A DNA stretch of 64,000 nucleotides from contig OW285191.1 in assembly GCA_935421135.1 (NCBI GenBank), positions 6,333,504-6,397,503 on the forward strand. Reading direction: 5' to 3'. A program made the position numbers and the translations under genes. The DNA is from Bugulina stolonifera (taxonomy: Eukaryota > Bryozoa > Gymnolaemata > Cheilostomatida > Bugulidae). Positions 1-12,974 of the stretch are shown piece after piece. Position 1 is the first letter of the stretch. Each line of letters opens with the position of its first letter. Below the pieces are notes generated by a model, which saw nothing but the letters and a program-made list of their open reading frames with translations, did no database searches and was not told where the DNA came from.

Positions 1-1616
1 TAGGGATTAAATAAGCTGTCATATTTATACACTAGTTGTAACTTAGCTTAGATGCTCAGGGAATGTGATTGGACAAAACCTGTATTAGCTGATGCTGTAA
101 TGCGCAAGATGAATTAATTCTAGTAAATAGACTACACGTGTGCTGGTATCTAGTTTTGTCTACATATACTCCGTAATGACATATTGCGAAACATGTGTGT
201 CTCCGACTTTATTGAAATCCCAGTCTCCATGAGAATATTTCATTGAGCTCCAAGTCATGTATACATTATTAGGTGATGGAGTAGGGGTCTTTGTATTTTA
301 TTAGAAACGCAAATACTCTCATTTAGTCTGCACCTCACATAGTCAAATCTATAGAACTTTTTCTTGCCATCCAGTCGATGCGCTGATACATTTGATGCTG
401 AAAAAAATCTCCCTCCTTTCGAGCAATCTCCGAATCTTATTGTGGCAAGGACCATAAAAGTAGATAGCCAACGAAACATGCTGAATTATAATAGTTCTAC
501 AACTTTGAATTTCGTTCACATTTTTACACGATAGAATTACCTTCGTGTTTTTTAGTTTTGTTAAGGCTCTACCACATAAATCTGTAAATTTTCAGATGTT
601 TGGGTGAGCTTTAAACAATCTGATGCCAGAGCGGATGTCTCCTTAAAAATGTATAGATCCCTCCAGATTCTCCAGTTCTCTCATCAGTGACTAATAATAA
701 AAAGGTGGATTTTATATTATAAAACGAACATTAAAAGGCATACAGCCATGTAGGTTTGTACATGATTAAGATAGCATAGATTAGGATATCTATCACTGTA
801 CTAAGAGGGGTTATGTCTCTGTATCTTACTGTATGGACTGGGGATTAAAGTCTTGTAATAAATTACTGGTCCTTGCAAATCTAAACCACCTTTTGCAACA
901 TTTAATTTAATTTGGTTAATTAGTAACACTTCACAAATAATTGAATATTTTCAGCAGTTGATCTCCCTGTCAGGTCTTGAGATTGATGTTGGTTTGTGGT
1001 GAACAAGACTTCCTATAATGAGGCAGAACAAAAACAATCTAATCATCTATATTTTAATGATTTTTTAAAGGATCCACAAATTGAAAATTTAAATTTAATT
1101 GCTTGCTATTAATAAGCATTCCTAGGAAGATTAAAGGGTAGTTATACATATACATGTAACTGTTGTGAATACTAGAGCTGTATTTACATTTACAGAGAGT
1201 TAAAGAGAGGGCTGTGCAGATATGCCACCCACTTATAGCAGTCTAGTGTAGCTTAAGTTTCACTAGCTGAAAAATATATGGGGAGCACAACTTCCAGAGA
1301 ATGCGTAGAAATAGCCGAGACAAGGTGTGAGGAAGCTATTTTATTTGTTGGTTTGTTTGTTTACTTTACCTTCATCAACACAAACAATGCTTAGAATTAA
1401 AGGGATAAAAAAGACAGAAATTTAACAGAGCATTAGTGCACCAGATCAGGTTAGGAGTAAACAACTCTTTATTTCTATAAAGTTGCAATTCTAATTAAAA
1501 AGATGGGATACCTTACTGGTCCTTGAGCCTTTCTCTAAAGTACATTTGGTGTATGGTAGCTCTGCTGTGTATCAGCTATTACAGACTGGAAACCATAAAT
1601 ATGTTGATATTCAAGT
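1..1616. other. non-coding, no gene recognised
   Basis: I see no supported gene. A 74-codon open frame on the minus strand (255-479) begins with a hydrophobic stretch that could pass for a signal peptide, but it has no recognisable domain and no convincing partner exon. Confidence 0.5.
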
Positions 1617-1776
1617 CAGCAAAGTGTTGATATGTGACAAAGTGTTGATGTGTGACAAAGTGTTGATATGTGACAAAGTGTTGATATGTGACAAAGTGTT
1701 GATATGTGACAAAGTGTTGATATGTGACAAAGTGTTGATATGTGACAAGTGTTGATATGTGACAAAGTGTTGATAC
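1617..1776. repeat. 18-bp minisatellite, about 9 copies
   Basis: Tandem copies of an 18-bp unit (gtgttgatatgtgacaaa), nearly identical, with one copy shortened by a base near 1748. The unit length is a multiple of three, so both strands stay open and give spurious repetitive ORFs. Confidence 0.9.
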
Positions 1777-4599
1777 ATAGTAAGTGTTTGCTAACACTTG
1801 GACATTATGGTAATAATATTTATTATCACATAGTGGACTCCCTTTCAGAACAAGCATTAATCACACCAAAACACTGCAGTGCATTCGGCTATTAAATGCA
1901 GCCTTATATGAACCAGTACAATTTCCTAACATGCCTATTGTCATCCAAAATACCATTCTGTAAAATTATCAGCATGAATTCTATTATGTGCCATTTAGAA
2001 AAACATTCACATACAATATAGTACCTACAATAGTATAGGTTGACCCCTGGAACACACGTACACACTGGTAACGGTAGATCGCAGTTTTACAATAAGTATT
2101 ATGGAATATAAAATAATCATTACTTTCCCATTTGGTGATATAATCACAGCAGGATTAACACTAATCCCATTTTGTCTCCTATGTTTACATGAGGATTACT
2201 AAATTATGATACCTAGATACGGATATATATACCAGTTCACTATGTTAACATTATCAACATCAGCGTCGAATTTACTTGGCCAATCAGTTTAGGTCTACCA
2301 TATGTGAGTAAATTTACTCTCCCCGTGATTGACTCACCTCATGCATGTAGCTGAGTGATGCTTGGAAGCGGGAAGGATAATTTCCCTTGTCATTATTCCG
2401 GCTGACTTCCCTCTACTATGACATCGGAGCTGCTGTGTACATGTAAGGGCTAGGTTGTATCTCTCCATACTACACACTTAATTCAGTACCGGGTAGCATG
2501 TCTGTTCTGGACACCTCCCCTCTCATGTCATATCATCTCATGTGAACTTTGGTTTATTTTTCCCTAAGAACTGTAACAGCTCCTTACATGTACATGTAGG
2601 TCAACATGTACATTGTACATGTGTATGTATAAATATTATGTATGTACGGTGTATGTACACCTATGCATGTACGTTGTGTAATTACTAGTGTTGGTTTACT
2701 GAACTATTAGATTTTTGTGTACGTACACAAATGTAAAATAAATGTGCTGTAAAAACAAAGATTTCTTATTTATCATTGCAATATTATTATTAAAATGACT
2801 TTTGAATGTTTAATAATATACATTGTACATGTACATGATTGTATATGTATATGGAGTTGCAAGCTACAATACAAGTACATGATTGTATATGTATATGGAG
2901 TTGCAAGCTATAATACAAGTACATGAACATGTGGTCACTATTAAATAATGGTCACATGGCTATAAAACTTTTACAGTGATATTATACAAGTCCTGTAATA
3001 ACATAGTAGAAGACCATAATATAATATATTATGTGTAAATCAATAAATATTTATGTAGCTCACTTACCTAAACACAGTCATGTCATATTTTCTGTTTATC
3101 CATAATGTAAGATAATGACATGATACAATCTCAATACTTATATGTACATGTACAAGGTATCAATCTTCATGAATATTTGTATTATATTATTTCATATTAT
3201 ATTTTCCACACCCTATGTGATAATCCGGGGAATTATATAACAAGAAATGGCATTAGTGTCAACTATAACTGACAGCTGATATAGCTACATATATATTATT
3301 ATTATCTCTACCTTATGGTGTACATGTCTAATATGTGTATATGTCTATGTTACTATTACTATTACCTAGTACATACATGTAGCTAACACCTACATGTATA
3401 CTAGTCCTGAGTATACAGAACATGTGTACACATAAAGCCAGTTCTATATGTACACATCTGAACAGGTATATCAGGTATTTGTACCATAAAGTTGGTATAG
3501 CTATAAATCTTATGACCCGACCATAGCTTTGTGTAGGACCTGGTGCACAGGCTAAGTTGTCCGTAGCACACCTCCAAGTTATATATACAACATGCAACTT
3601 TGGATGCCATATTAACATAAATTAAATATAACTGGCTGAGAAATTAGCCTATAATGTTACCCTGCCTGTTCTGCAATTATTAGCATGAGGCCCGCTGAAT
3701 GGTAGGCCTGCTGCATTTGTCAGTTTCAGTTGAAGAATTGACACAATTAGTACACATGGAACTCAGGCTATACTAGTGTTCAGTATACAGCCTGAGAGGG
3801 GATAGTTTCAGCTTGAAATTACTTGATTGTACATCTTCACCAAAAGTCTAGAATACTGGCTAGTATCAAGAACTGCATATACATTTGATATCAGTCATCG
3901 ACCAGTCTGTTGTGTAATAATTACATGTAGTACTGAAATTTTCTGGTATTATAAGCAGACCAGGCATTACATTAGGGCTATGACCATTGGTCGATATTCA
4001 TTTAATAGCAGACCAACTGTAATGTCAATTATTATACTAGTAATTATAAAACATAATTTCAATAATATCTTATCTGTTAGGAAAGAGATATTTCCTATAC
4101 AGTACTTATGAACTAAACACAACAAAGAAATGTGAATTACAACTTTTGAGAACAATAAATGCAATATTGTTGCTATTTATAACTTTGCTATATATAATGC
4201 ATATAATACACAAACAGATGAACAAGAACAATACATCAACTTTATTATGCTACTATATAATAACATTACAAACTTTCACACTGGGACCTAATTGCACTAG
4301 ACTAAGTTCTCAAACAACATCTGTCCTCTGAGCAGGGTAAAAGCTCAGAAAAATATATTTGAATAGTCTAAACTCATGAGATTTCTCTAAATAATAATAA
4401 AAAGCACAAACTTGGGCTAAAAACTTCATCAGGTAATACATATTATATATATGTACATGTACACTGTATACATGGAAATGAAGTTGTGTATAATGTAACT
4501 GTCTAATATGGGAGGGGGAGTGGTAAAATTACAACAAAAGATCATGAGAAAATAATTTATAATACATCTACTAACTAGTGTACATATACTGCACATGCA
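1777..4599. other. non-coding, rich in TACATGTA palindromes
   Basis: No supported gene. A 44-bp unit is tandemly duplicated at 2831-2874 and 2875-2918. TACATGTA/ACATGTACATGT palindromes recur (for example near 2585, 2610, 2816, 3150). Short ORFs here have no domain signature. Confidence 0.5.
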
Positions 4600-4815
4600 G
4601 CTACATGTACCTGTACATGTAGTTATTGTACCCGCACGTGTAGCCACTGACCCGTACATGTGGCTACTGTACCTGTACACCTGGCTACTGTACCCATACA
4701 TGTACATGTAGCTACTGACCTGCACATGTAGCTACTGTACCTGTACATGTAGCTACTGTACCTGCACATGTAGCTACTGTACCTGCACATGTAGCTACTG
4801 TACCCGTACCTGTAT
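4600..4815. repeat. about 21-bp minisatellite built on a TACATGTAGCTAC core
   Basis: Imperfect tandem units of about 21 bp (tgtacctgcacatgtagctac and variants). The repeat probably grew from the locally abundant TACATGTA motif. It creates Tyr/Ser/Cys-rich spurious frames on the minus strand. Confidence 0.8.
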
Positions 4816-4955
4816 AAAGATGGTGACCAGTACATCATCATCGTTCCTACTAAAAAGTAGGGAAAAAGACAAACACAACCAATTTCAACATTAGCACCAA
4901 ATACATCTACTATTAACAATATTATAAAATAATAGTAATTGACAGAATGTCAAAG

Positions 4956-7900
4956 TTAAAATGATTTGTTAATATCTGAGAATCGGCAGCGTAGAATACA
5001 GGAAAAAGCGTGACGATATGTTGGGTTGGTGAAAGCATAGAGGAACACATTGATACTTGAGTTGATCCACGCCACGCTGATGAGCGTGACGTATACAAGC
5101 CCAGGTAAAGTCTGTTTATGATCTATCGTGAAAGTTACTGCTATCGGTAACCAGCAGAACATGAAAACCATAAATATGACGATAAGTCCGCCAACTCGCC
5201 GTTTATGAGCCTTTTGTTTTGCTCTCTGCTTCTTCAACTGCTCACTGTTTGCATACTTTTTCTTGCCTCTGGCTAAAAAAACATATTGTACAGAAGATGA
5301 AGTTAAACCTCTTTTCTTCGATGGTCTAGTTTGGAATGGGTAGGTATTGGGGGAGTATAGATGTCTGCAACTAATCTCATTCTTGGAGAGAATCTGCATG
5401 TACCGGAGGGGTTATGGTTTAGTGGTTGGGCTGTTGAACCACCATTCAACAGTCTCTAGGTAGGAACCTCAGCTGGACTCAGGAATGCATCCGGCTTGCA
5501 TTACTCATACATGAACTTAAGTTGGTCGCCAGCTATGTGAATCCTTTCCTAATCATCCCACGATTTGGATTAACTATTACATGTATCTGAAATATCCTAC
5601 ATGTAACAGCTGATATTTGTAATATCTATGTCCGTGTCATTTGGAGAATGAAATGAAAAAATATTCTACTTACATGTATAGTAGGTTTAACAACATAAGC
5701 TAGTGACACACATGTATTTTTCTTATTGTCCCTTATCTCATGCCAAAAAAGAAGTGTGAAAGGGTCAGTGGTTGATATGATGCGTGTGTGTGTAGGTATG
5801 TGTTTAGAAGATGCACGTACAGTGTTTGAAGTAGAACAAATGAAGTGGGTACAAGGTGCATGCAATTTTACAGATTAGTATTGTATAGCTATCCACTTAA
5901 TCTTATAGTAGCTAAGAAATTAGTGAATTACTAAAATCAAAAAAAAGTTATCCTCTGGTGAAATTCAAACCAATGTCCCTATGAATGTCAGTCAAGCACT
6001 CTACCACTACACTATCAGGTCCACAGTGAGTGTATGGGGAAAACTAGCTATTAAAATGAGGGTACACGCCTGCTGGGCATATAATCACTAAAATTGAGGT
6101 AGGTACACACCGTATACCCCGCATAATCACACTTCGAACACGGTGTACGTATATTGCTGTACAAGTATGTGTAGTTGATCTTTTACAGTGTGTAAACTGT
6201 TGTCTAACTACATGTAAGCTGTACTTGCAAAAAGAGCACCTTGGTGAACTGTCTCCACCAGTCTGGTGTCACTTTTTACATGTGCCCTAATGAATGGGGA
6301 TTTCTCTATCCATAATCACATCATTATACATGATCTCACTTTTTGTCAGAGGCATTACTACGCTGTTAGATTATCTGACTTAGATACCAGCACAGTGCTT
6401 GGGCAGTGCTTGTTTCCTTACATATTTTAGACCTAATCCCTTGTGGTCATATCACTTCCACTGCGGTGTAAGTCAGAAGATTATTCAATCAAAGCTGAGT
6501 CTGCTCTTCAACTAAAATCTGCTAAAATTCTTATCACTACTAAAGCCTTCTGAATGTTCGGTACAATTTGAAAATCCAAGGCTACATGACTGGACCTGAG
6601 TAGTACTATAAAAACAGTTCACTCTCTCATAAAAATGGTGGCCAGTAGGTTTTGCTCAACCATAAACTAGCAAAAAATGTTAGAAGCTAAGACATCAACT
6701 TACTGGATGGCTTCCTCATACACTAGTGCCAGTACATTATCTTGCTACTTAATCGTGTTTATTTTTTTTTAATCTGATCATTTTAATCTGATAAATCTAT
6801 TTTATTGTTGCCACTTTATGTATTTTATTGTTGCTTTATAGTGAACTGAAACATTATAGCTAGTTATCATTATTTAGTTCATATCCATGAGTTGTTAGTT
6901 TGGGAGGGTCTGACATGAGCTGGCAGGTCTGTCTGTAAGGAGAAATAGGCAGATCTGGTACACTGTGTCATCGAAAGATAAAAGGAAGTCAAGGTGGTGA
7001 GATTTTCATATATTTTTCCTGAATTCTTTCTTACTCACATTCACATTTTTGAGGCAGAAGCATTTGTGGGCTTTGATTTGTTGGACATGGGTCAGCATGT
7101 GTTGGGCATTCATCTCCAGCACAAGTTGGTCAAGGGACTGCACAAGCATACATTCCATATTCAACCACCCACATTCTTTGGGGCTTTGAACCTTACGCTA
7201 GTTAGTAGCCAATTAGCTTCTTGGCCATTTACTCTGAGTGTAAAGACAATTATTTCTATAATAGAATTTGGATTAAGGTCAATTTGATAATCCTACATGT
7301 ACATAAATGAAACCTCGTTGCAGATGATAATCCACAGTTCAAAGAGTCCAGTAACCGCCCATTTGGTTTTAAATACCTATTGACCTCTAATCATAGTTTA
7401 TCATGACACTCACCAGTTTTACTGAATGCATGTTTATTATCAGGCTTGACCTCTAAATGATGGTTTTCCCCAAAGTCATCTTCATCATCATTAGTCCCTG
7501 ATGTCTCCGGTGGTAACTGTGAGATCTCTTCAGTTTGAATGTTAACCGTGTTATTGTTACCACTGCCACTACCATTAGAGCTCACGGGCTGTTGAACAAA
7601 ATATTAAATATATTGTTTGCAATATTCTATTTCATGGCAAATGTATCCATTTTCATAAAAATCTCAAGTACACACGTAGAGGATGACCCTGAGAACAGAT
7701 GAAGTAGATGTCACATGAGTGAATCAAAGTTTCTGATAGTTTTTGCTACAAGAAAGTGTCTTAATCTTCTAATTCAGAATAATATTGTATGATTCACTAA
7801 GTGTTATCTTCTCATGATCATGGCTTGGAATACTTATACCATGCACTTTGTTGAGACTATGGCAAGCCCCATATGCATGTACTTACATGTATTAAGGTTT

Positions 7901-9437
7901 GTTGGAGAATAAGATTTTGTAAATACAGTTTGAGCCCCAAACCCCCTTCTACATCAGCTGATACTGGACCAATTATGAAAGATTTGTCTCAAGCTATCAA
8001 ATTTGTGTCATAAGTCAGTTTTTTCTGTTTGACCAAATATTCCTGCCAATAGTATTATTTTAATTTTTTATTCCCTCAATTTAAACAAGGCTGTTATAAC
8101 AGTTAGTATGGTTCTGAACCAGATCATCTCTATTGCAATACTGCTACTCTAATGTTACTGTATTGTAAACTACTCATTTAATATACATGTACAGAGTACA
8201 TAGATCTGGTACCCACAGCCTGATGGACTATAACAGTCCTATGCTCTACTTTTACTAAACTAAAGTTTCACAGGCTTACATGCTCCTTCATATGCAAGAG
8301 GATTATAAGTGGTTGTTTTTATAAAACTCTCCGATGGAACGTAATGTTATGTACTTTTATGTCTGAAAAGTGTAACAAGGCGGCTTGGCTTGACGTACTT
8401 ATAGTGTTATAAAGAAGAGGAATTAAAAACCAAAAACTCTGGGAATCAAATGGTTTGATAATCTGAGATGTGTAGACAGGTATTTACAGCAACATACTTG
8501 GAAGTAATACTGAAGAGTGTCACCCAAAAATTCTTACCACACCCAAAATAGATGTGTCTATGCATTGTATATATCAACTACACACTTTTTGCTGGTATTA
8601 CTACAACAAAAGTAGCATGCCTTCTAAACCACTGGGCTACTAGGTGGTTGTGGAACAAATCCACCCCCCCCCCAGTTTCAATAGATATTTTAAAGAGCCT
8701 GAAGCCTAAGCTATGAAAATACTCTTACATAGATACATGTACATATATATACTATAATATACCTTTGGAGCCAGTTTGCGGACCGTAGCCCGAAGCTTCT
8801 TAATGATCATCATGTAGCAGATGGAGGTGGCCACTGCCGGTAGAACCACTCCTGCCTGTGCTAATCCCACTACCATATAGATGTAGCTGAAGAAGTAATA
8901 GTTCCGAAAAAAACAGTAGTGAGTTTTTATACTCCATCCAAGTCCATCAGCGCTGAGCATAGGGGTGACTACAGCGAACGCCCAAACCCAAAGTAGGGCG
9001 ATTGAAAGGGGCACAGTCTTTTTGTTATATAACTTTGTATATGTAAACATTCCTCTACATATTAGAATATATCTATTTAAAGAAACCATAAATAAACTCA
9101 AGACAGATAAAACTAACGCGACGAGTGAGATGACGGCGATGACCTTGCATCCTATAGAGAGATCCTCACTCTTGCCGCTATATAAACCATAAATATTTGT
9201 CGGAATTAGAAAGCTGCTAATGAGAAAGTCAATAAAAGCAAGATGTGCAATGTATGCATTGTGGGTACGTCTTAATTTCTTGCAAGACAGCACTGCAATT
9301 ATAGTTAATAAATTCCCGGCAGTTCCAGTGCAAGCTAAGAGTGATTGGAACACAATACAGAATATACGGAATCCTTGAGATAGATCGTCTAGGTCTTCTG
9401 CTGGAGAGTATTCTATTACAGTTTGGTTATTTCCCAT
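4956..9437 (-). CDS. class A (rhodopsin-family) GPCR, melatonin-receptor-like
   Basis: Seven-transmembrane G-protein-coupled receptor of 388 aa at the plasma membrane. Exons on the minus strand: 9437-8763, 7588-7414 and 5272-4956; both junctions have GT-AG sites and keep frame. Exon 1 carries TM1-5: N42 in GNLL, D70 in HLAFID, C97 before TM3, NRY at 121-123, W150 in TM4, C175 in loop 2 and P200 in TM5. Exon 2 (residues 226-283) encodes an acidic, Ser/Asn-rich third intracellular loop. Exon 3 carries a basic segment, TM6 with CWLP (323-326), TM7 with N357-x3-Y361 and a helix 8 with Cys. NRY instead of DRY and N-V-F-L-Y instead of NPxxY resemble the NRY and NAxxY of melatonin receptors; tre1/moody-type orphans are the alternative. 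The ligand cannot be read from sequence. The ATG at 9437 is followed by N-glycosylation site NQT. Confidence 0.85.
5400..5570 (+). mobile_element. tRNA-derived SINE-like fragment in GPCR intron 2
   Basis: GGTTATGGTTTAGTGGTTGG resembles a Pol III A box with tRNA-like D-arm sequence. A weak B-box-like stretch (ggtaggaacctc) follows about 50 bases later. It is degenerate, and its ends and target duplications are not clear. Confidence 0.4.
5935..6040 (-). mobile_element. degenerate tRNA-like sequence with T-run
   Basis: On the minus strand TAGTGTAGTGGTAGAGTGC (A-box-like) is followed by GGTTTGAATTTC (B-box-like) and then TTTTTT, a possible Pol III terminator. The T-stem and acceptor stem do not pair well, so this is more likely a SINE head or tRNA pseudogene than a working tRNA. 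Confidence 0.35.
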
Positions 9438-11996
9438 TTCTTTCTGCTTTGTTATATAATTCCTGTTGTCTCAGTGTTGCAATCTTACAATTCAAACACT
9501 TAGGTAAAACTTGCGCGTGTAGACCTAATGTTCCGCACATGCACACACGAGCACATCATCTAGATAAGTAATTATAATTAGTAAAATCTAAAGAATCACC
9601 TTCATAGCTTATTATTAACATAATAAGATACAGAAAGCCCTGTGGTTATAAGATATTTCCATTCTGTAATCTGATTGGCTTAACTATATAATCATTAATC
9701 AAGGTTATGACAACTCCAACAAGTTTGTCCTTATTCTATCATTGTTATTTGGGATTTTGTAACAAACACTGCTTGTGAAATAATGCTTATATTATAACAC
9801 TCACACTCACATGTATGAATCATCCATGATAATAAAAAATCATTCCAACTGGAACGAAACTGAAGCACAGAACTTAATAACTCATCGTCTATGTGAGGTA
9901 CATATATAATCCAATGATACTTCCTATGTTTGTAGAGGTGTGGCTAGAGGATAAGCATTGTAACTCGGCTCTGGGCATTATAACAATGTACTGATACTGT
10001 CATTGCAAAAAATATCACTCCAGACGTTCATATACAACTCCGTTCAACATATATTCCCATGATAATGCTTTATGTAGGTACGTGATAGAAATATTAATAT
10101 GACTTACTAAAATGCAAGATATTAGGGACTTATATCTAAAAAGAGGATTTCCCATGCCTTGTGTCATTTCCTTGTCGTTTAATCCAATATGGAGCCTATC
10201 AACTCAGTAAGGACAGGGATTAAACTCAGGGGTTAGAATATAGGGTACACAGGCAGTGTTAATGGGGTTATGACGTGTAGCTTATGTCTATGTAACCCAT
10301 AGTCCTGTATGTGGGTTCTGTAGTTTTCTCTATAGAACGTGTGCTAAACGAATAACTGTGCTGTTTCGATCAAACATCATCACAGAGTCATCTTCTATAT
10401 CCAACACTGACTGGCTGCTTGGTTATACTTACAAGCAGGTTGACTAAGTCTGCTTGATTCAGCAGGAGACTCTCTGCACGATCTTCAACTCAACTTTTAA
10501 ACTATTCACCAACTGTAGAATGGTACCCTGTCTATATATGAGAGTAGTTGTACGATCATAGGCTCCAGCATCTGAACATTCCTGTGGATATGTTAGTAGC
10601 TCTCATGTTTAAAAGTGAAGAACTACTGTAGCTACATTCCAGTCGCTGAAAAACTTACAAATTTTCAACATAATAGTACCACATGTGAGTGATTCATGGT
10701 AAAACAGAAAACTATGCCTCTTGTGATAGCCATTGACTGTTAATAGCTATGACAACTCTAACAGGGTCATGCTGATGATAGTGTCTCCAAAGGCGCCGCT
10801 ACTTGAAAGGCACTTTGATCTATTTCGACCAGCGGAACTTCGTTCTAGGGCCTAGCTAAAGACCAGCATGTTAGTCTTTTCTTTTAAGTCAGGGAGTCAC
10901 AGAGTTTTGCTGTAATACAGATACAACGACTCCGATTGCTGACTTTATTAACAATTTTTGCTGCCGTTATTGGCTGGATATTAATCAAGGTTGTGAATTG
11001 GCTGGCGTTATGTCTAGCTCATGAATCCGGAAGGATGAACATCGAAACAGTTCTGCCGTAGTGTGGCTTCTGGTGTAGCCACGCCTTTACATGACAATTC
11101 TGCCCTTTCATTTATACAACTGAAGGTAGAGCAACTCCTAGTGGAGGAGGGGTTGATTTTTCTGATTACTTTATAAATATGGAAAGATCGGCTTCTAAAT
11201 GTCACATATAATCTTATACACAGTCCTAGTTAGTAGCACCCAAACACTATACTACGTAAGGGATTACATTGACACTACTTGACAGAGAATCTAAGGGCTA
11301 TTAGATAATATTATTAATACAATGAATAACAATTACATTATTGTACAGTCAGTAAATAGTGCACTATATTTTGTGCTATATAATCTGGTAGCACAAGTAC
11401 AACAACCTTTGCACAGCAGACTTTTACAAAGCATTGTTATCATAGAGCGTGTTTTGATTTCTCGATGTATATGTGCAGTAAACATAGCAATTAATACGAT
11501 ATCCATCAACTTATATATATATACTTATGGGCATAGATATAAATGTATACAGCCACGTACATGTAGATACATGTAGGATATGTCAATGTACAATGTATAT
11601 CTGCATCCTATGCATAATTCTATTCTGTTATAGAAATAATTAGATCAATATTCAATCAAAATCAATCGGAGTACCTGTTTGTAACTTCAATGCTAGTTGA
11701 GTGTTAATCTAACAGACAATCATCAGAATGTCAGAGAACTGGTAAAGGTGAGTGTAATTATGGTAAGCTAAATTAATGGTAAATACTTTCATTTTTTGGT
11801 TTTCTAAGACCTCACCACACTACAGGTCTGTTGATTAATGAATTGGCGGCATGTCAGTTTTTAGTGAATTACAATCATATGTTACTTTTAAATTGATATT
11901 TACACTAATTTTTAGTATCATCTGGTTCATAATTAGTAAATGAATAGATACAGCAGCTGCACAAGAGATATGGAAGGCTCATACGACCTTTATAAG
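9438..11996. other. non-coding, upstream of the GPCR
   Basis: No supported gene. A TATA-like TTATATAA lies just upstream of the GPCR start on the minus strand (about 9451-9458). The rest is unique AT-rich sequence with short, unconvincing ORFs. Confidence 0.45.
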
Positions 11997-12974
11997 CAGG
12001 GCTCTCAACTTGATAAAGTGAAAAATCCTAATAAAATGTTGAATTGAGGAAAAAGATGCCACTGCGGGGCCTCCGGCCGCGCCAGCCCGCGAAACGGGCT
12101 GTCTGGGAGGGCGCGGGAGGGGCGGCGAAGCGCCCTCCCGCGTTTGAAAACTTTTTAACCGTGCCATCTAAAATGGCAACATTTCATGCAATTCTAGTCA
12201 TATTTTATTTAAAATGGGCTGTGCTTGGTAGAGGTTGTAACATGCAACTTGTGTGTATTTATTTGGTAGAACAAACAAAGATGCAAATAGGGCATACAGT
12301 ATATACATGTACAGAGTAGATGTAGGTGGTGGAGATAGTGGAAAATATTGTGTATATATACAATAACAGGTAACTATATGACACCATAATACGGATTTAA
12401 ACAAAATACAGATATAGCCTATATCTGTATGGCTCCAAATGGAAGTGGAACAAATGAGATGGGTACACAGTGCGTGCAAAATGTTTGAGATATTTTGACT
12501 TGTCTCCCTTGTTTTTGTTTCAATATCTAAAATGTTATATAATTTTTGGTAAACAGTAGTACTTGGGACTTTCTAACATAAAAATATTTGCAACATATAC
12601 AGTCACATATCTCTTATGTGTTATGTTGTAAAAACCTATTAATATCAAATCAGAAAATACTTTAGACACCCATTTGATTCAAATATTAAATTGACTAGGT
12701 TAGCGACCTCTCAACCCTATTGATTTCATTGGACAGACTTTGTTTGTGTACGGCTTTGGTGCTAGTTAGCCTACTAGCAAAGGGAGTACCATAGAGGTAG
12801 GTATTCCTACCTACCTACCTCTATGGGGAGTACTCTCTTTGCTACTAGTAACAAATCCTAGAACAATAGCAAAATCCGAACAGTGAGTGGAATATATGGA
12901 AATCCGTCCGAATGCCCAAGAGGGAAGGACAAATCCGAACAATTTGGATTTAATCCGAGTAGTTGAGAGCCCTG
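11997..12974. mobile_element. 978-bp inverted-repeat DNA transposon with GC-rich core
   Basis: Bounded by inverted repeats CAGGGCTCTCAACT at the left and AGTTGAGAGCCCTG at the right, flanked by the direct repeat TATAAG (11991-11996 and 12975-12980). A CAGGG terminus is usual for hAT-type elements, but only 6 bp of the expected 8-bp target duplication match. Positions 12060-12150 form a very GC-rich island with short hairpins. No transposase is visible, so it is non-autonomous. Confidence 0.8.
12771..12850. repeat. long hairpin inside the transposon
   Basis: Two arms of about 35 bases pair with few mismatches: CTACTAGCAAAG...CATAGAGGTAGGTA on the left and its near-complement, ending in CTTTGCTACTAG, on the right. 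The loop is short. It could fold as a pre-miRNA-like hairpin if transcribed, but palindromic transposon DNA is the simpler reading. Confidence 0.7.

Noticed and set aside
255..479. 74-aa minus-strand ORF with signal-like N-terminus
   Set aside because: No recognisable domain, no partner exon, and no upstream promoter signal I would trust.
1546..1857. Cys-Asp-Lys-Val repeat ORF and its opposite-strand partner
   Set aside because: Produced by the 18-bp tandem repeat.
6994..7287. 97-aa ORF in GPCR intron 1
   Set aside because: Opposite strand to the gene, no known domain, probably chance.
12060..12150. GC island as bacterial horizontal transfer or contamination
   Set aside because: It lies well inside an element with clean animal-type inverted ends, and no bacterial reading frame is visible.
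12044..12319. Arg/Pro-rich ORF over the GC-rich island
   Set aside because: Lies inside a transposon with no splice or domain support; composition follows the GC-rich stretch.
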